Below are positions 26,176 through 35,229 of a stretch of 64,000 nt of DNA, piece by piece. The notes under the pieces are model-generated. The model was not told the origin of the DNA. It made no database searches and was given only the letters and a program-made list of their open reading frames with translations. A program made the position numbers and the translations under genes. Origin of the DNA: Janthinobacterium sp051380875 (lineage in GTDB: Bacteria > Pseudomonadota > Gammaproteobacteria > Burkholderiales > Burkholderiaceae_D); NCBI RefSeq assembly GCF_051380875.1, contig NZ_JBNYXW010000018.1, positions 1 to 64,000 on the forward strand, given 5' to 3'. Every line of letters starts with the position of its first letter. Position 1 is the first letter of the stretch.

Positions 26176-27543
26176 TTAGCGCGAAGCCAGTGCCGTGTCG
26201 TTCGGACGCAGCAGGGTGAAGCGGTGCATCATGTCGCTTGAGACCAGGCGGAAGCGGCTCAGTTCAGCGGACGTCAGCGGCGCTTGCGCCATCACGTTCA
26301 GGGTGCGCGGATCTTTCGCCACGCCGCCGACGCGGAATTCATAGTGCAAGTGGGCGCCCGTGGACCAGCCGGTGGTGCCGACATAGCCAATCACATCGCC
26401 CTGGCTGACTTTTTGACCTTTTTTCAGGCCCGAAGCGAAGCGGCTCATGTGGGCGTAGGCGGTGGTGTAGTTGGCCCAGTGTTTCAGGACAATAACATTG
26501 CCGTAACCGTTTTGCGATCCCACCGTATCGACCACGCCGTCGCCGGAAGCGCGGATGGGCGTGCCAGTGGCTGCCGCAAAGTCGATGCCCTTGTGCGCCT
26601 TCCAGTTGCCTGAAATCGGGTGCACGCGCATGGAGAAGCCGGACGAGATGCGGGAGAATTCGAGCGGGGATTTCAGGAAGGCTTTTTTGAGGGACTTGCC
26701 GTCGAAGCTGTAGTAACCGCCGCCTTGCTTGCTGGCTGGGTCTTCGAACCAAACGGACTGGTAAGTCGTGCCGCGGTTGGTGAATTCACCGGCCAGGATG
26801 CGGCCCGCGCGGACAAATTCGCCATCTTGCCAAAATGTTTCGTAGACCACGTTGAAGGCGTCGCCGCGTTTCACGTCGGAACGGAAGTCGATATTGGTCG
26901 AGAACATTTCCACGATTTGCGCGGAAATCGAGTCTGGCAGGCGGGTGCCGTCCAGGCTGGAGTCGGTGGCGGCGAACAGGGTGGAAGTAATCTTGCGTGC
27001 GTGCATTTCGACGCGGCGTTCCAGCTGGGCTGCCACTTCCGTGGCGACGAACTTGTCGCCCTTGCGGGTGATCAAAATATTCTTCACCGATTTATCGCTG
27101 CCGTCGACGAGGGTGGCGCGCATCCAGTTGAGTTCGCCGTTTTCGGTCGTTTGCGCTTGCACGCGTTTGCCCGATTTGAGCAACATCACGCCGCGCGCAA
27201 CCTTGTCGGTTTTAATGAAATTGGCGGCCGCCGCATCATCCACGCCGAGACGGGTCAGCAGGGTGGCGAGGGTATCGCCAGCGCGGACTTTTTCTTCGTG
27301 GGTGAAATTCTGGTCTACTTGTTCCATCGCGGAAATTTGCGAGGCGATATCAGGCATTTCCAGGTTCTGGGCGATCGACGTGACCGGCAGGTCGGACGCG
27401 TCGGGCGCCAGAGGGGCCACACCGGCCGCGCCGAAGGCGACTACGGCGAGCAGCACTGCGGACACGCCAATAATGCGTGCCTTGCGTGTCGTCGCCAGCT
27501 GTGTGTACAGGCGCGAGCCTGTGATTTTATGTATAGGGTTCAT
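26176..27543 (-). CDS. M23 family metallopeptidase (peptidoglycan endopeptidase)
   Basis: A 455-residue inner-membrane or periplasmic protein. It has a single N-terminal membrane segment (ARIIGVSAVLLAVVAFGAAG near 23-42), then a region with an OapA/LysM-like segment (EKVRAGDTLATLLTRLGV near 104-121), and a C-terminal lysostaphin-type M23 domain with HKGIDFAAATGTPIRASGDG and HLHYEFRVGG providing the zinc ligands. This architecture matches MepM-type endopeptidases that cut DD-crosslinks and allow wall growth. The ATG at 27543 is supported by the short basic stretch before the membrane helix. It is divergent from tyrS. Confidence 0.92.
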   Translation of the reverse strand: MNPIHKITGSRLYTQLATTRKARIIGVSAVLLAVVAFGAAGVAPLAPDASDLPVTSIAQNLEMPDIASQISAMEQVDQNFTHEEKVRAGDTLATLLTRLGVDDAAAANFIKTDKVARGVMLLKSGKRVQAQTTENGELNWMRATLVDGSDKSVKNILITRKGDKFVATEVAAQLERRVEMHARKITSTLFAATDSSLDGTRLPDSISAQIVEMFSTNIDFRSDVKRGDAFNVVYETFWQDGEFVRAGRILAGEFTNRGTTYQSVWFEDPASKQGGGYYSFDGKSLKKAFLKSPLEFSRISSGFSMRVHPISGNWKAHKGIDFAAATGTPIRASGDGVVDTVGSQNGYGNVIVLKHWANYTTAYAHMSRFASGLKKGQKVSQGDVIGYVGTTGWSTGAHLHYEFRVGGVAKDPRTLNVMAQAPLTSAELSRFRLVSSDMMHRFTLLRPNDTALASR

Positions 27544-27697
27544 GCAATCAGTTAAAATTTGCCCTTGAACGATTCGTGAGCCAGTGCTCTTTGTTATTGT
27601 TATTTTGGTTCGTTTTCATACGGCAAGATTGATGGGATCGAGCATTATAACAAACTCCGCAAACCAACTACCATTTTGAGATCTACTGTCAAATTTT

Positions 27698-28963
27698 ATG
27701 GAAATCAACACCACCGCATCGCCTGGCAAGGCTAACGCAGCTCACACCGCGCTCGCGCTGTCGGACAGAGTACAAGAAGCCCTCGCGATTACCAAGCGTG
27801 GCGTCGACGAACTCTTGATCGAAAGCGAATTTGCGCAAAAATTAGCCCGCTCCGAGAAAACCGGCGTTCCGCTGCGCATCAAGCTGGGCCTGGACCCGAC
27901 TGCACCCGACTTGCACCTGGGCCATACTGTCGTGCTCAACAAGATGCGCCAGCTGCAAAACCTGGGCCATCAAGTCATTTTCCTGATCGGCGACTTCACC
28001 TCGATGATCGGCGACCCTTCGGGCCGCAACGTCACGCGCCCGCCGCTGACTAAAGAACAGATCGAGATTAACGCGATGACGTATTTCGCGCAAGCATCTT
28101 TGGTGCTCGACGCCAGCAAGACGGAAATTCGCTATAACTCCGAGTGGTGCGATCCGCTGGGCGCGCGCGGCATCATCAAGTTGGCTTCCCACTACACGGT
28201 GGCGCGCATGATCGAGCGCGACGACTTCACCAAGCGCTTCCAGGGCGGCATTCCTATTTCCGTGCATGAGTTCCTGTACCCGCTGATGCAGGGCTACGAC
28301 TCGGTGGCCCTGAAGTCGGACCTGGAACTGGGCGGCACGGACCAGAAGTTCAACCTGCTGGTGGGCCGCGAACTGCAAAAGCAGTACGGACAGGAGCAGC
28401 AGTGTATTTTGACCATGCCGCTGCTGGAAGGTTTGGACGGCGTGGAAAAAATGTCCAAGTCGAAGAATAACTACATCGGCATCACGGAACCGGGCAACAC
28501 CATGTTTGCCAAGCTGATGAGCATTTCCGACGTCATGATGTGGCGCTACTATGAGCTGCTGTCGTGGCGTTCGCTCGCCGAACTGGCCCAATTGAAGAGC
28601 GAAATCGAGGGCGGACGCAATCCGCGCGATGCCAAGGTTGCGCTGGCGCAAGAGATCGTCGCCCGTTTCCACTCGCAGCAGGCGGCCGAAGATGCACTGG
28701 CTGACTTCGTCAACCGCTCGAAAGGCGGCATTCCCGACGATATTGCGGAAGTAACGCTCTCCGGCGCGCCGCTGGGCATCCCGCAATTGCTCAAGCAGGC
28801 CGGTTTGTGCCCGTCCACTTCGGAAGCCATGCGCATGATCGAGCAGGGCGGCGTGCGCATCGATGGCACCGTCATCAGCGACAAGGGCTTGCAAGTGGCG
28901 GCGGGTGTCTGCGTGCTGCAAGTTGGCAAGCGCAAGTTTGCGCGCGTCACCTTGACGGCATGA
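27698..28963 (+). CDS. tyrS: Tyrosyl-tRNA synthetase
   Basis: A 421-residue class I synthetase charging tRNA-Tyr. The HIGH-type motif is HLGH in PTAPDLHLGHTVVL and KMSKS is present in GVEKMSKSKNN. The C-terminal S4 RNA-binding domain lies near 355-420 (GLCPSTSEAMRMIEQGGVRI). The N-terminal ~25 residues form an extra extension before the conserved core. Its stop overlaps the start of dtd (ATGA), linking charging and D-Tyr removal in one transcript. Confidence 0.97.
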   Translation: MEINTTASPGKANAAHTALALSDRVQEALAITKRGVDELLIESEFAQKLARSEKTGVPLRIKLGLDPTAPDLHLGHTVVLNKMRQLQNLGHQVIFLIGDFTSMIGDPSGRNVTRPPLTKEQIEINAMTYFAQASLVLDASKTEIRYNSEWCDPLGARGIIKLASHYTVARMIERDDFTKRFQGGIPISVHEFLYPLMQGYDSVALKSDLELGGTDQKFNLLVGRELQKQYGQEQQCILTMPLLEGLDGVEKMSKSKNNYIGITEPGNTMFAKLMSISDVMMWRYYELLSWRSLAELAQLKSEIEGGRNPRDAKVALAQEIVARFHSQQAAEDALADFVNRSKGGIPDDIAEVTLSGAPLGIPQLLKQAGLCPSTSEAMRMIEQGGVRIDGTVISDKGLQVAAGVCVLQVGKRKFARVTLTA

Positions 28964-29409
28964 TCGCGCTGCTGCAGCGCGTCACGCAGGCCAGGGTCGA
29001 TGTGGCAGGCGCCACCATCGGCGCCATCGACGCGGGACTGATGGTGCTGGTGTGCGCCGAGCGGGGCGATACGGAGAAGGAAGCGGACGCACTGCTGGCC
29101 AAGCTGCTCGGCTACCGCGTCTTTGCCGATGCAGCGGGCAAGATGAACCTCAGTGTGACGGACGTGGCGGGCGCCTTGCTGCTGGTGCCCCAGTTCACCC
29201 TGGCGGCCGATACCAAGTCTGGCACGCGCCCGTCGTTTACGCCGGCGGCCGCGCCGCAGGACGGCTTGCGCCTGTTCACGCATTTCGTGGCGCAGGCGCG
29301 CAGCCGCCACGCCACCGTGCAAACGGGACAGTTCGGCGCCGACATGCAAGTGTCGCTGACGAATGACGGCCCTGTGACTTTTTGGTTGCAGGTAAACGCC
29401 AAACAATAA
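28960..29409 (+). CDS. dtd: D-aminoacyl-tRNA deacylase
   Basis: A 149-residue cytoplasmic enzyme that hydrolyses D-aminoacyl-tRNAs such as D-Tyr-tRNA-Tyr. Motifs VPQFTLAAD and SGTRPSFTPAA are the family signatures, and NDGPVTFWL is near the end. The start ATG at 28960 overlaps the tyrS stop by 4 bp (ATGA), which I prefer to longer frames because it begins MIALLQRVTQARV, the family N-terminus. The overlap suggests translational coupling to tyrS. Confidence 0.96.
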   Translation: MIALLQRVTQARVDVAGATIGAIDAGLMVLVCAERGDTEKEADALLAKLLGYRVFADAAGKMNLSVTDVAGALLLVPQFTLAADTKSGTRPSFTPAAAPQDGLRLFTHFVAQARSRHATVQTGQFGADMQVSLTNDGPVTFWLQVNAKQ

Positions 29410-29420
29410 AGGAGCAAGCG

Positions 29421-30083
29421 ATGAAATTGTGGAGCGAGACGTTTCGTGATGGCGGCCTGATACCGGCCGAGTGTGCCTTTGCCGAGATCGACCCGGCCAG
29501 CCGCGTGCGCCTCGCGGGCAACCGCAATCCCCATCTGGCCTGGGACGAGGTGCCGAACGGCACCGAGTCGCTGGCCCTGTTCTGCATCGACCCCGACGCG
29601 CCGCAAGACGCCAGCCTGGTCAACCGCGACGACCAGGTATTGCCGCTGGCGGCGCCGCGCGGCGACTTTTATCACTGGAGCTTGCTCGACGTGCCACCGG
29701 CCATGCGTGCCATCGATGCGGGGCAGTTTTCCAGCGGCGTCACGCCACGCGGTAAATCCGCTGCGACCATTCCCTGGCTCGACGGCAGCGGTCCGTTTAT
29801 ATTGCGCCAGGGCATCAATGACTATGCACTCTGGTTTGCCGGCGACGTGGACATGGCCGGCGATTACTACGGCTACGATGGCCCGTGTCCGCCGTGGAAT
29901 GACGCGCGCATCCACCATTATATTTTCCGCCTGTATGCGCTCGACGTGCCGTGCCTGGCGCTGCCCGCACGTTTTACGGGGGCGCAAGCCCATGCCGCCC
30001 TCTATGGCCACATCCTTGACGAAGCGCAACTCGTCGTCGCCTACTCGCTCAACCCCGAGCTGGCACTTACCCTGAAGAAATAA
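29421..30083 (+). CDS. YbhB/YbcL family Raf-kinase-inhibitor-like protein (PEBP fold)
   Basis: A 220-residue protein of the bacterial PEBP family, with ligand-binding motifs recognisable as FCIDPDAPQDASLVNRDD, DFYHWSLLDVPP and GYDGPCPPWNDARIHHYIFRLYALD. The family binds phospholipid- or phosphate-like ligands, but its physiological role in bacteria is unclear. No signal peptide is visible. The start at 29421 has AAGGAGCAAGCG before the ATG. It lies 11 bp after dtd and 3 bp before the next gene, so it is part of the tyrS-dtd run. Confidence 0.9.
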   Translation: MKLWSETFRDGGLIPAECAFAEIDPASRVRLAGNRNPHLAWDEVPNGTESLALFCIDPDAPQDASLVNRDDQVLPLAAPRGDFYHWSLLDVPPAMRAIDAGQFSSGVTPRGKSAATIPWLDGSGPFILRQGINDYALWFAGDVDMAGDYYGYDGPCPPWNDARIHHYIFRLYALDVPCLALPARFTGAQAHAALYGHILDEAQLVVAYSLNPELALTLKK

Positions 30084-30086
30084 AGC

Positions 30087-30731
30087 ATGAGCACCACGAT
30101 TTTACTGATACGCCATGGTGAAACGGCCTGGAATGCGGGCCGCCGCCTGCAGGGTCATGTCGACATCGCCCTGAACGAGGCGGGCCTGGCGCAAGCGGCC
30201 GCGCTGGGCCAGGCGCTGGCGGACGAACCGCTGGGCGCCATCATCGCCAGTGACTTGCAGCGCGCTTGCCAGACGGCGCAAGCCATTGCCGACGTGAAAA
30301 ATTTGCCCGTACAGATGGACCCTTTGCTGCGCGAACGCTGCTATGGCGTCTTCGAAGGCTTGCTGTATGCCGACATCGCCGCGCGCTATCCGCATGAGTA
30401 TGCGCAATGGCAATCGCGCCAGATCGATGCCGTGATGCCGTCCGGCGAGCGCCAGGCCGAGAGTTTTCGCCAGTTTTATGCGCGCGCGAATGGCGCCATC
30501 GCCCGCTGGGCCCAGCAGTATGATGGCCAGACGATCGCCATCGTGGCCCACGGCGGCGTGCTCGAATGCGCCTACCGCGAGGCCGTGGGCATGACACTCG
30601 ACAGTCCGCGCGACTTCCTGGTGAAAAATGCCAGCGTCAACCGTTTCTCGTACGCCGACGGCAAGCTGCACCTGGTGCACTGGGGAAATATTGAACACCT
30701 GAGCGCGCCCGCGATGGATGAGCTGGGTTAG
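30087..30731 (+). CDS. Histidine phosphatase family protein (GpmB-like)
   Basis: A 214-residue protein of the phosphoglycerate mutase-like clan. The catalytic histidine is in LIRHGETAWNAGRRLQG and the second His is in AIVAHGGVLECAYREAVG. The length and the GHVDIALNEAG segment resemble GpmB/CobC-type phosphatases, not the large glycolytic dPGM. The substrate cannot be read from the sequence. It starts 3 bp after the PEBP gene. Confidence 0.88.
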   Translation: MSTTILLIRHGETAWNAGRRLQGHVDIALNEAGLAQAAALGQALADEPLGAIIASDLQRACQTAQAIADVKNLPVQMDPLLRERCYGVFEGLLYADIAARYPHEYAQWQSRQIDAVMPSGERQAESFRQFYARANGAIARWAQQYDGQTIAIVAHGGVLECAYREAVGMTLDSPRDFLVKNASVNRFSYADGKLHLVHWGNIEHLSAPAMDELG

Positions 30732-30834
30732 CCCTTATCCACGCGCTGGCGCAGGAGCTTAAAAAATAGTGCTTATTAAATAGGCAGGGAATCGGTTAAA
30801 ATAACAGGTTCCTCCGCCCATTCCAGGTTCCTCA

Positions 30835-31875
30835 GTGCAAATCGGCCCTCACATTCTGCGCAACAACGTTTTCGTCGCTCCCATGGCGGGCGTGACGGAT
30901 CGGCCTTTCCGCCAGTTGTGCAAGCAGTTGGGTGCCGGCTATGCCGTGTCGGAGATGGCGGCGTCGAATCCGCGCCTGTGGGCAACGGAAAAAAGTTCGC
31001 GCCGCACCGACCATGCAGGCGAAATGGAGCCGAAAGCCGTGCAGATCGCCGGTGCCGATCCGCAAGACCTGGCCGATTGCGCCAAGTTCAATGTGGACCG
31101 GGGCGCGCAGATCATCGACATCAACATGGGTTGCCCCGTGAAGAAGGTATGCAATAGCTGGTGCGGTTCGGCCTTGCTGCAAAACGAAAGCCTGGTCGAG
31201 AAGATCTTGCATGCCGTCGTCAATGCCGTCGACGTGCCCGTCACCCTGAAATTTCGTACGGGCTGGGACCGCGAAAACAAGAACGCGTTGACAATCGCCC
31301 ACATCGCCGAGCAAGCGGGCATCCAGATGCTGACCTTGCACGGCCGCACGCGCGCCGATGGCTACAAGGGTGATGCCGAATATGAAACAATTGCCGCCGT
31401 GAAAGCGGCGGTGGGCATTCCCGTGGTGGCCAATGGCGACATCACCAGTCCGGAAAAAGCCCGCTTTGTGCTCGATCAGACGGGCGCCGATGCCGTCATG
31501 ATCGGCCGCGCGGCGCAGGGCCGGCCGTGGATTTGCCGCGAAATCGACCATTTCCTGCGCACCGGCACCTTGCTGCCGGCGCCGTATGTGGATGAAGTGC
31601 GCACCCTGATGGATGAGCATCTGCGCGCCCATTACGCGTTTTATGGCGAATTTTTGGGCGTGCGCACGGCGCGCAAGCACATCGGCTGGTATGTGAAAGA
31701 CCTGGCCGGCGGCGAAGCGTTCCGCCAGCAAATGAACTTGCTGGAGTCGACGGACGCGCAGTTGCTGGCCGTCGATCAATTTTTTGAGTCGCAATGGAAA
31801 TTTGGCGAACGGTTACAATACCGCCTCGCTGAATCGGATGAAAGTGGCCTGCTGGAAGTGGCCACGGCAGCATGA
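30835..31875 (+). CDS. dusB: tRNA-dihydrouridine synthase B
   Basis: A 346-residue FMN enzyme that reduces specific uridines in tRNA to dihydrouridine. It opens MQIGPHILRNNVFVAPMAGVTDRPFRQLCKQLGAG. The catalytic Cys lies in CPVKKVCNSWCGSALL and a GRAAQGRPWICREI FMN-phosphate motif follows. The start codon is GTG at 30835 since no ATG gives the family N-terminus. It is followed by fis 170 bp downstream; dusB-fis is a classic pair, which supports both calls. Confidence 0.95.
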   Translation: MQIGPHILRNNVFVAPMAGVTDRPFRQLCKQLGAGYAVSEMAASNPRLWATEKSSRRTDHAGEMEPKAVQIAGADPQDLADCAKFNVDRGAQIIDINMGCPVKKVCNSWCGSALLQNESLVEKILHAVVNAVDVPVTLKFRTGWDRENKNALTIAHIAEQAGIQMLTLHGRTRADGYKGDAEYETIAAVKAAVGIPVVANGDITSPEKARFVLDQTGADAVMIGRAAQGRPWICREIDHFLRTGTLLPAPYVDEVRTLMDEHLRAHYAFYGEFLGVRTARKHIGWYVKDLAGGEAFRQQMNLLESTDAQLLAVDQFFESQWKFGERLQYRLAESDESGLLEVATAA

Positions 31876-32045
31876 GCAGATAAGCAAAGCAGTTACGTAA
31901 ATAGGTTAAAAGCAATACAAGGGCGAGCGCCTATACAGAGCGTCATGCAATATTAATTACAACACTGAGACAAGACGGCAGCAAGCGGCCCGCATGAGCG
32001 CCGCGGCAGTCGATTGTCAGGTGTTCAGCCGGTTGAAGCATACAA

Positions 32046-32279
32046 ATGAGCAAAGAAAGCATTCAGGAAGTCGTACAGAAAAGTCTAGAAGATTACTTCA
32101 ATGACCTGGGCGAACAGCAAGCATCGAATATCTATGACATGGTCGTGCTGACCGTGGAAAAGCCCATCCTGGAAGTCGTGATGACACGCGCCGATGGCAA
32201 CCAGTCGCATGCCGCGCAGATGCTGGGCATCAACCGCAACACCTTGCGCAAGAAATTGCAGGAGCACGGTTTGCTGTAA
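32046..32279 (+). CDS. fis: Nucleoid-associated protein Fis
   Basis: A 77-residue DNA-bending protein of the Fis family. The C-terminal helix-turn-helix is NQSHAAQMLGINRNTLRKKLQEHGLL. The N-terminal segment is shorter than in E. coli (98 residues), which is normal for betaproteobacterial Fis. It is encoded after dusB, as in E. coli, and purH follows. The 170 bp upstream may carry its own promoter, but no clear -35/-10 is visible. Confidence 0.92.
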   Translation: MSKESIQEVVQKSLEDYFNDLGEQQASNIYDMVVLTVEKPILEVVMTRADGNQSHAAQMLGINRNTLRKKLQEHGLL

Positions 32280-32387
32280 TGCCGGCATGCAAGTGACGCC
32301 AAGATTTGAATCCGCCGCAGCCTCAGCTTCAACCTGATGACTGAACTGCGCCATTCGCCAAGAACACTTAACCACCTAGCCACAGCC

Positions 32388-33974
32388 ATGATCAAACAAG
32401 CTCTCCTCTCCGTTTCCGACAAGACCGGCGTTCTCGATTTCGCCCGCGCCCTGTCTGCTCTCGGCGTCAACCTCCTGTCCACCGGCGGCACCGCCAAATT
32501 GCTGGCAGACAACGGTGTTCCCGTGACGGAAGTCGCCGACTACACGGGTTTCCCGGAGATGCTCGATGGCCGTGTGAAAACACTGCACCCGAAAGTGCAC
32601 GGCGGTATCCTGGCGCGCCGCGATTTCCCTGAGCACATGTTGAAGCTGGTCGAGCACGATATGCCGACCATCGACATGGTGGTGGTCAACCTGTACCCAT
32701 TCCAGGGCACGGTGGCCAAGGCCGATTGCACCCTGGAAGACGCGATCGAAAATATCGATATCGGCGGCCCGACCATGCTGCGCTCGGCAGCCAAGAACCA
32801 CAAGGACGTCGTCGTCATCTGCGACCCTAGCGACTACGACGCAGTCCTGGCGGAAATGCGCTCGGCTGACGGCACGGCTGGCACGGTCAGCTACGACACC
32901 AAATTCATGCTGGCGAAAAAAGTCTTCGCGCACACGGCGCAATACGATGGCGCCATCACCAACTACCTGACCAGCCTGGGCCCGACGAAGGTGCACGCCG
33001 AGCGCGGCGCCTATCCGCAAGTCTTGAATGTTGCATTTGAGAAAGTGCAAGACATGCGCTACGGTGAGAATCCACACCAGAGCGCCGCCTTCTACCGCGA
33101 CTTGGTCAGCATCGATGGCGCGCTGGCCAACTATCGCCAGCTGCAAGGCAAGGAATTGTCGTACAACAACATCGCCGACGCCGATGCGGCCTGGGAATGC
33201 GTGAAGAGCCTGGGCGGCTTCGAGCAAAGCGCCGCCTGCGTCATCGTCAAGCATGCGAACCCATGCGGCGTAGCGCTGGGCAAGAATGCGGCCGAAGCGT
33301 ACGCGCGCGCCCTGCAGACGGATCCGACCTCCGCGTTTGGCGGCATCATCGCCTTCAACACGGAACTCGACGGCGCCACCGCTGGCGAGATCGCCAAGCT
33401 GTTCGTGGAAGTGCTGATCGCCCCATCGTTTTCAAACGAAGCGAAACAGATTCTGTCGAGCAAGCAAAACGTGCGCATGCTGGAAATCCCGCTGGGCGCC
33501 GGCGTCAACACCATGGACTTCAAGCGCGTGGGCGGCGGCTTGCTGGTGCAATCGCCGGACGCGAAAAACGTCGGCATCGCCGACTTGCGCGTGGTGAGCA
33601 AGCTGCAGCCAACGCCGCAGCAGTTGACCGACCTGATGTTCGCCTGGAAAGTGGCGAAATTCGTCAAGTCGAACGCCATCGTCTTCTGCGGCAATAACAT
33701 GACCCTGGGCGTGGGCGCAGGCCAGATGAGCCGTATCGACTCGGCCCGCATCGCCTCGATCAAGGCGCAGAACGCTGGCCTGAGCTTGGCCGGTTCCGTG
33801 GTGGCGTCGGACGCCTTCTTCCCGTTCCGCGACGGCCTCGACGTCGTCGTCGATGCGGGTGCCACCTGCGTCATCCACCCGGGTGGCTCCATGCGCGACC
33901 AGGAAGTGATCGATGCGGCGGACGAGCGTGGCGTTGTCATGTTGTATACGGGCACGCGTCACTTCCGTCATTAA
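32388..33974 (+). CDS. purH: Bifunctional AICAR transformylase / IMP cyclohydrolase
   Basis: A 528-residue two-domain enzyme completing IMP synthesis. The N-terminal IMP-cyclohydrolase (MGS-like) domain begins IKQALLSVSDKTGVLDFARAL and contains LLSTGGTAKLL. The C-terminal transformylase shows RYGENPHQSAAFYRD, KHANPCGVALG, DPTSAFGGIIAFN and VHPGGSMRDQEV-type motifs (here IHPGGSMRDQEV). The ATG at 32388 gives the family start; the longer upstream frame does not. A strong hairpin follows the stop. Confidence 0.97.
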   Translation: MIKQALLSVSDKTGVLDFARALSALGVNLLSTGGTAKLLADNGVPVTEVADYTGFPEMLDGRVKTLHPKVHGGILARRDFPEHMLKLVEHDMPTIDMVVVNLYPFQGTVAKADCTLEDAIENIDIGGPTMLRSAAKNHKDVVVICDPSDYDAVLAEMRSADGTAGTVSYDTKFMLAKKVFAHTAQYDGAITNYLTSLGPTKVHAERGAYPQVLNVAFEKVQDMRYGENPHQSAAFYRDLVSIDGALANYRQLQGKELSYNNIADADAAWECVKSLGGFEQSAACVIVKHANPCGVALGKNAAEAYARALQTDPTSAFGGIIAFNTELDGATAGEIAKLFVEVLIAPSFSNEAKQILSSKQNVRMLEIPLGAGVNTMDFKRVGGGLLVQSPDAKNVGIADLRVVSKLQPTPQQLTDLMFAWKVAKFVKSNAIVFCGNNMTLGVGAGQMSRIDSARIASIKAQNAGLSLAGSVVASDAFFPFRDGLDVVVDAGATCVIHPGGSMRDQEVIDAADERGVVMLYTGTRHFRH

Positions 33975-34016
33975 TATAGGCGGCTGGGAATAAATCCCCA
34001 GCAGGCAGTAACAGAG

Positions 34017-34049
34017 CGGCAGGCTCCGGTTATTCACCGGTGCCTGCCG
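34017..34049 (+). terminator. Long hairpin after purH
   Basis: CGGCAGGC (34017-34024) and CCGGT (34026-34030) pair with ACCGG (34036-34040) and GCCTGCCG (34042-34049), with T-T mismatches between the stem segments and a TATTC loop. It is very stable, but only a weak T-rich tail (TATTCATTATA) follows. It ends 21 bp before ruvC. Confidence 0.6.
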
Positions 34050-34070
34050 TATTCATTATAGAATCTGGCG

Positions 34071-34610
34071 ATGATTATTCTTGGCATCGATCCTGGCCTG
34101 CGCACGACCGGCTTTGGGGTCATTGAAAAACTGGGCAACAAGCTGCGCTATATCGCTTCGGGGACCGTCAAGACGAGTTCCGAGGGTGCATTGCCGCCGC
34201 GCCTGAAGATCATCTTGCAGGGCGTGAGCGAAATCGTCGGCACCTACCAGCCCGATTGCGCCGCCATCGAAAAAGTGTTTGTCAACGTCAATCCCCAATC
34301 GACCCTGCTGCTGGGCCAGGCGCGCGGTGCGGCCATCTGCGCGCTGGTTCATGCCGACCTGTCGGTGGCTGAATATACGGCGCTGCAGGTGAAGCAGGCC
34401 GTCACGGGCCACGGCAAGGCGGCCAAGGAACAGGTGCAGGAAATGGTGTCCCGGCTGCTGTCCTTGCCCGGCTTGCCAGGCACGGATGCTGCCGATGCGC
34501 TGGGCGTGGCCATTTGCCACGCCAACAGCGTCGATGCGCTGGCCATGCTGGGCGCGCTGGCGCCCCAGTTGCAGGGCTTGCGCATGAAGCGCGGCCGCCT
34601 GGTGGGCTAG
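34071..34610 (+). CDS. ruvC: Crossover junction endodeoxyribonuclease RuvC
   Basis: A 179-residue Holliday-junction resolvase. The acidic active-site residues sit in ILGIDPGLRTTGFGV (Asp7), AAIEKVFVNVNPQS and GTDAADALGVAICH near the end. It starts the ruvC-ruvA-ruvB set, with 34 bp to ruvA. The complex resolves four-way junctions during recombination repair; RuvAB drives branch migration. Confidence 0.97.
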   Translation: MIILGIDPGLRTTGFGVIEKLGNKLRYIASGTVKTSSEGALPPRLKIILQGVSEIVGTYQPDCAAIEKVFVNVNPQSTLLLGQARGAAICALVHADLSVAEYTALQVKQAVTGHGKAAKEQVQEMVSRLLSLPGLPGTDAADALGVAICHANSVDALAMLGALAPQLQGLRMKRGRLVG

Positions 34611-34644
34611 GCATGACTTTAAAATTTAACATTAGGAACACGCG

Positions 34645-35223
34645 ATGATAGGCCGTCTCTCCGGTATTTTGCTTGAAAAGAATCCGCCTCAATTGCTGGT
34701 CGATTGCCAGGGCGTCGGCTATGAAGTCGACGTGCCGATGAGCACGTTTTACAACTTGCCACACGTGGGTGAAAAAGTAGTGCTGTTTACGCACCAGGCG
34801 ATCCGCGAAGATGCGCATCTGCTGTTTGGTTTCGGCAATGCGGCCGAGCGGGCCGTGTTCCGCCAGTTGATCAAGATCACGGGCGTGGGCGCGCGCATGG
34901 CGCTGTCGATACTCTCCGGCATGACGATTGCTGATCTGGCGCAAGCCATCACCTTGCAAGACTCGGGCCGCCTGGTCAAAGTGCCGGGCATCGGCAAGAA
35001 GACGGCCGAGCGCCTGCTGCTGGAATTGAAGGGCAAGCTGGGCGCCGATATCGGCGCGGGCGGCGCGCATGCGGTACCGGACGCACAATCGGATATCCTC
35101 AACGCGCTGGTGGCGCTGGGCTACTCGGACAAGGAAGCGCTGGCGGCCGTGAAGAGCGTGCCGGCCGGCAGCGGCGTGTCCGATGGTATCAAACTGGCGC
35201 TGAAAGCGCTGTCGAAAGGCTAA
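34645..35223 (+). CDS. ruvA: Holliday junction branch migration protein RuvA
   Basis: A 192-residue junction-binding protein. It opens MIGRLSGILLEKNPPQLLVDCQGVGYEVDVP (OB-fold domain), followed by two helix-hairpin-helix motifs (ITGVGARMALSILSGM and VPGIGKKTAERLLLELKGKL). The C-terminal ~50 residues form the RuvB-binding domain. It lies between ruvC and ruvB, 6 bp before ruvB. Length and order are normal. Confidence 0.97.
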   Translation: MIGRLSGILLEKNPPQLLVDCQGVGYEVDVPMSTFYNLPHVGEKVVLFTHQAIREDAHLLFGFGNAAERAVFRQLIKITGVGARMALSILSGMTIADLAQAITLQDSGRLVKVPGIGKKTAERLLLELKGKLGADIGAGGAHAVPDAQSDILNALVALGYSDKEALAAVKSVPAGSGVSDGIKLALKALSKG

Positions 35224-35229
35224 CACCGC

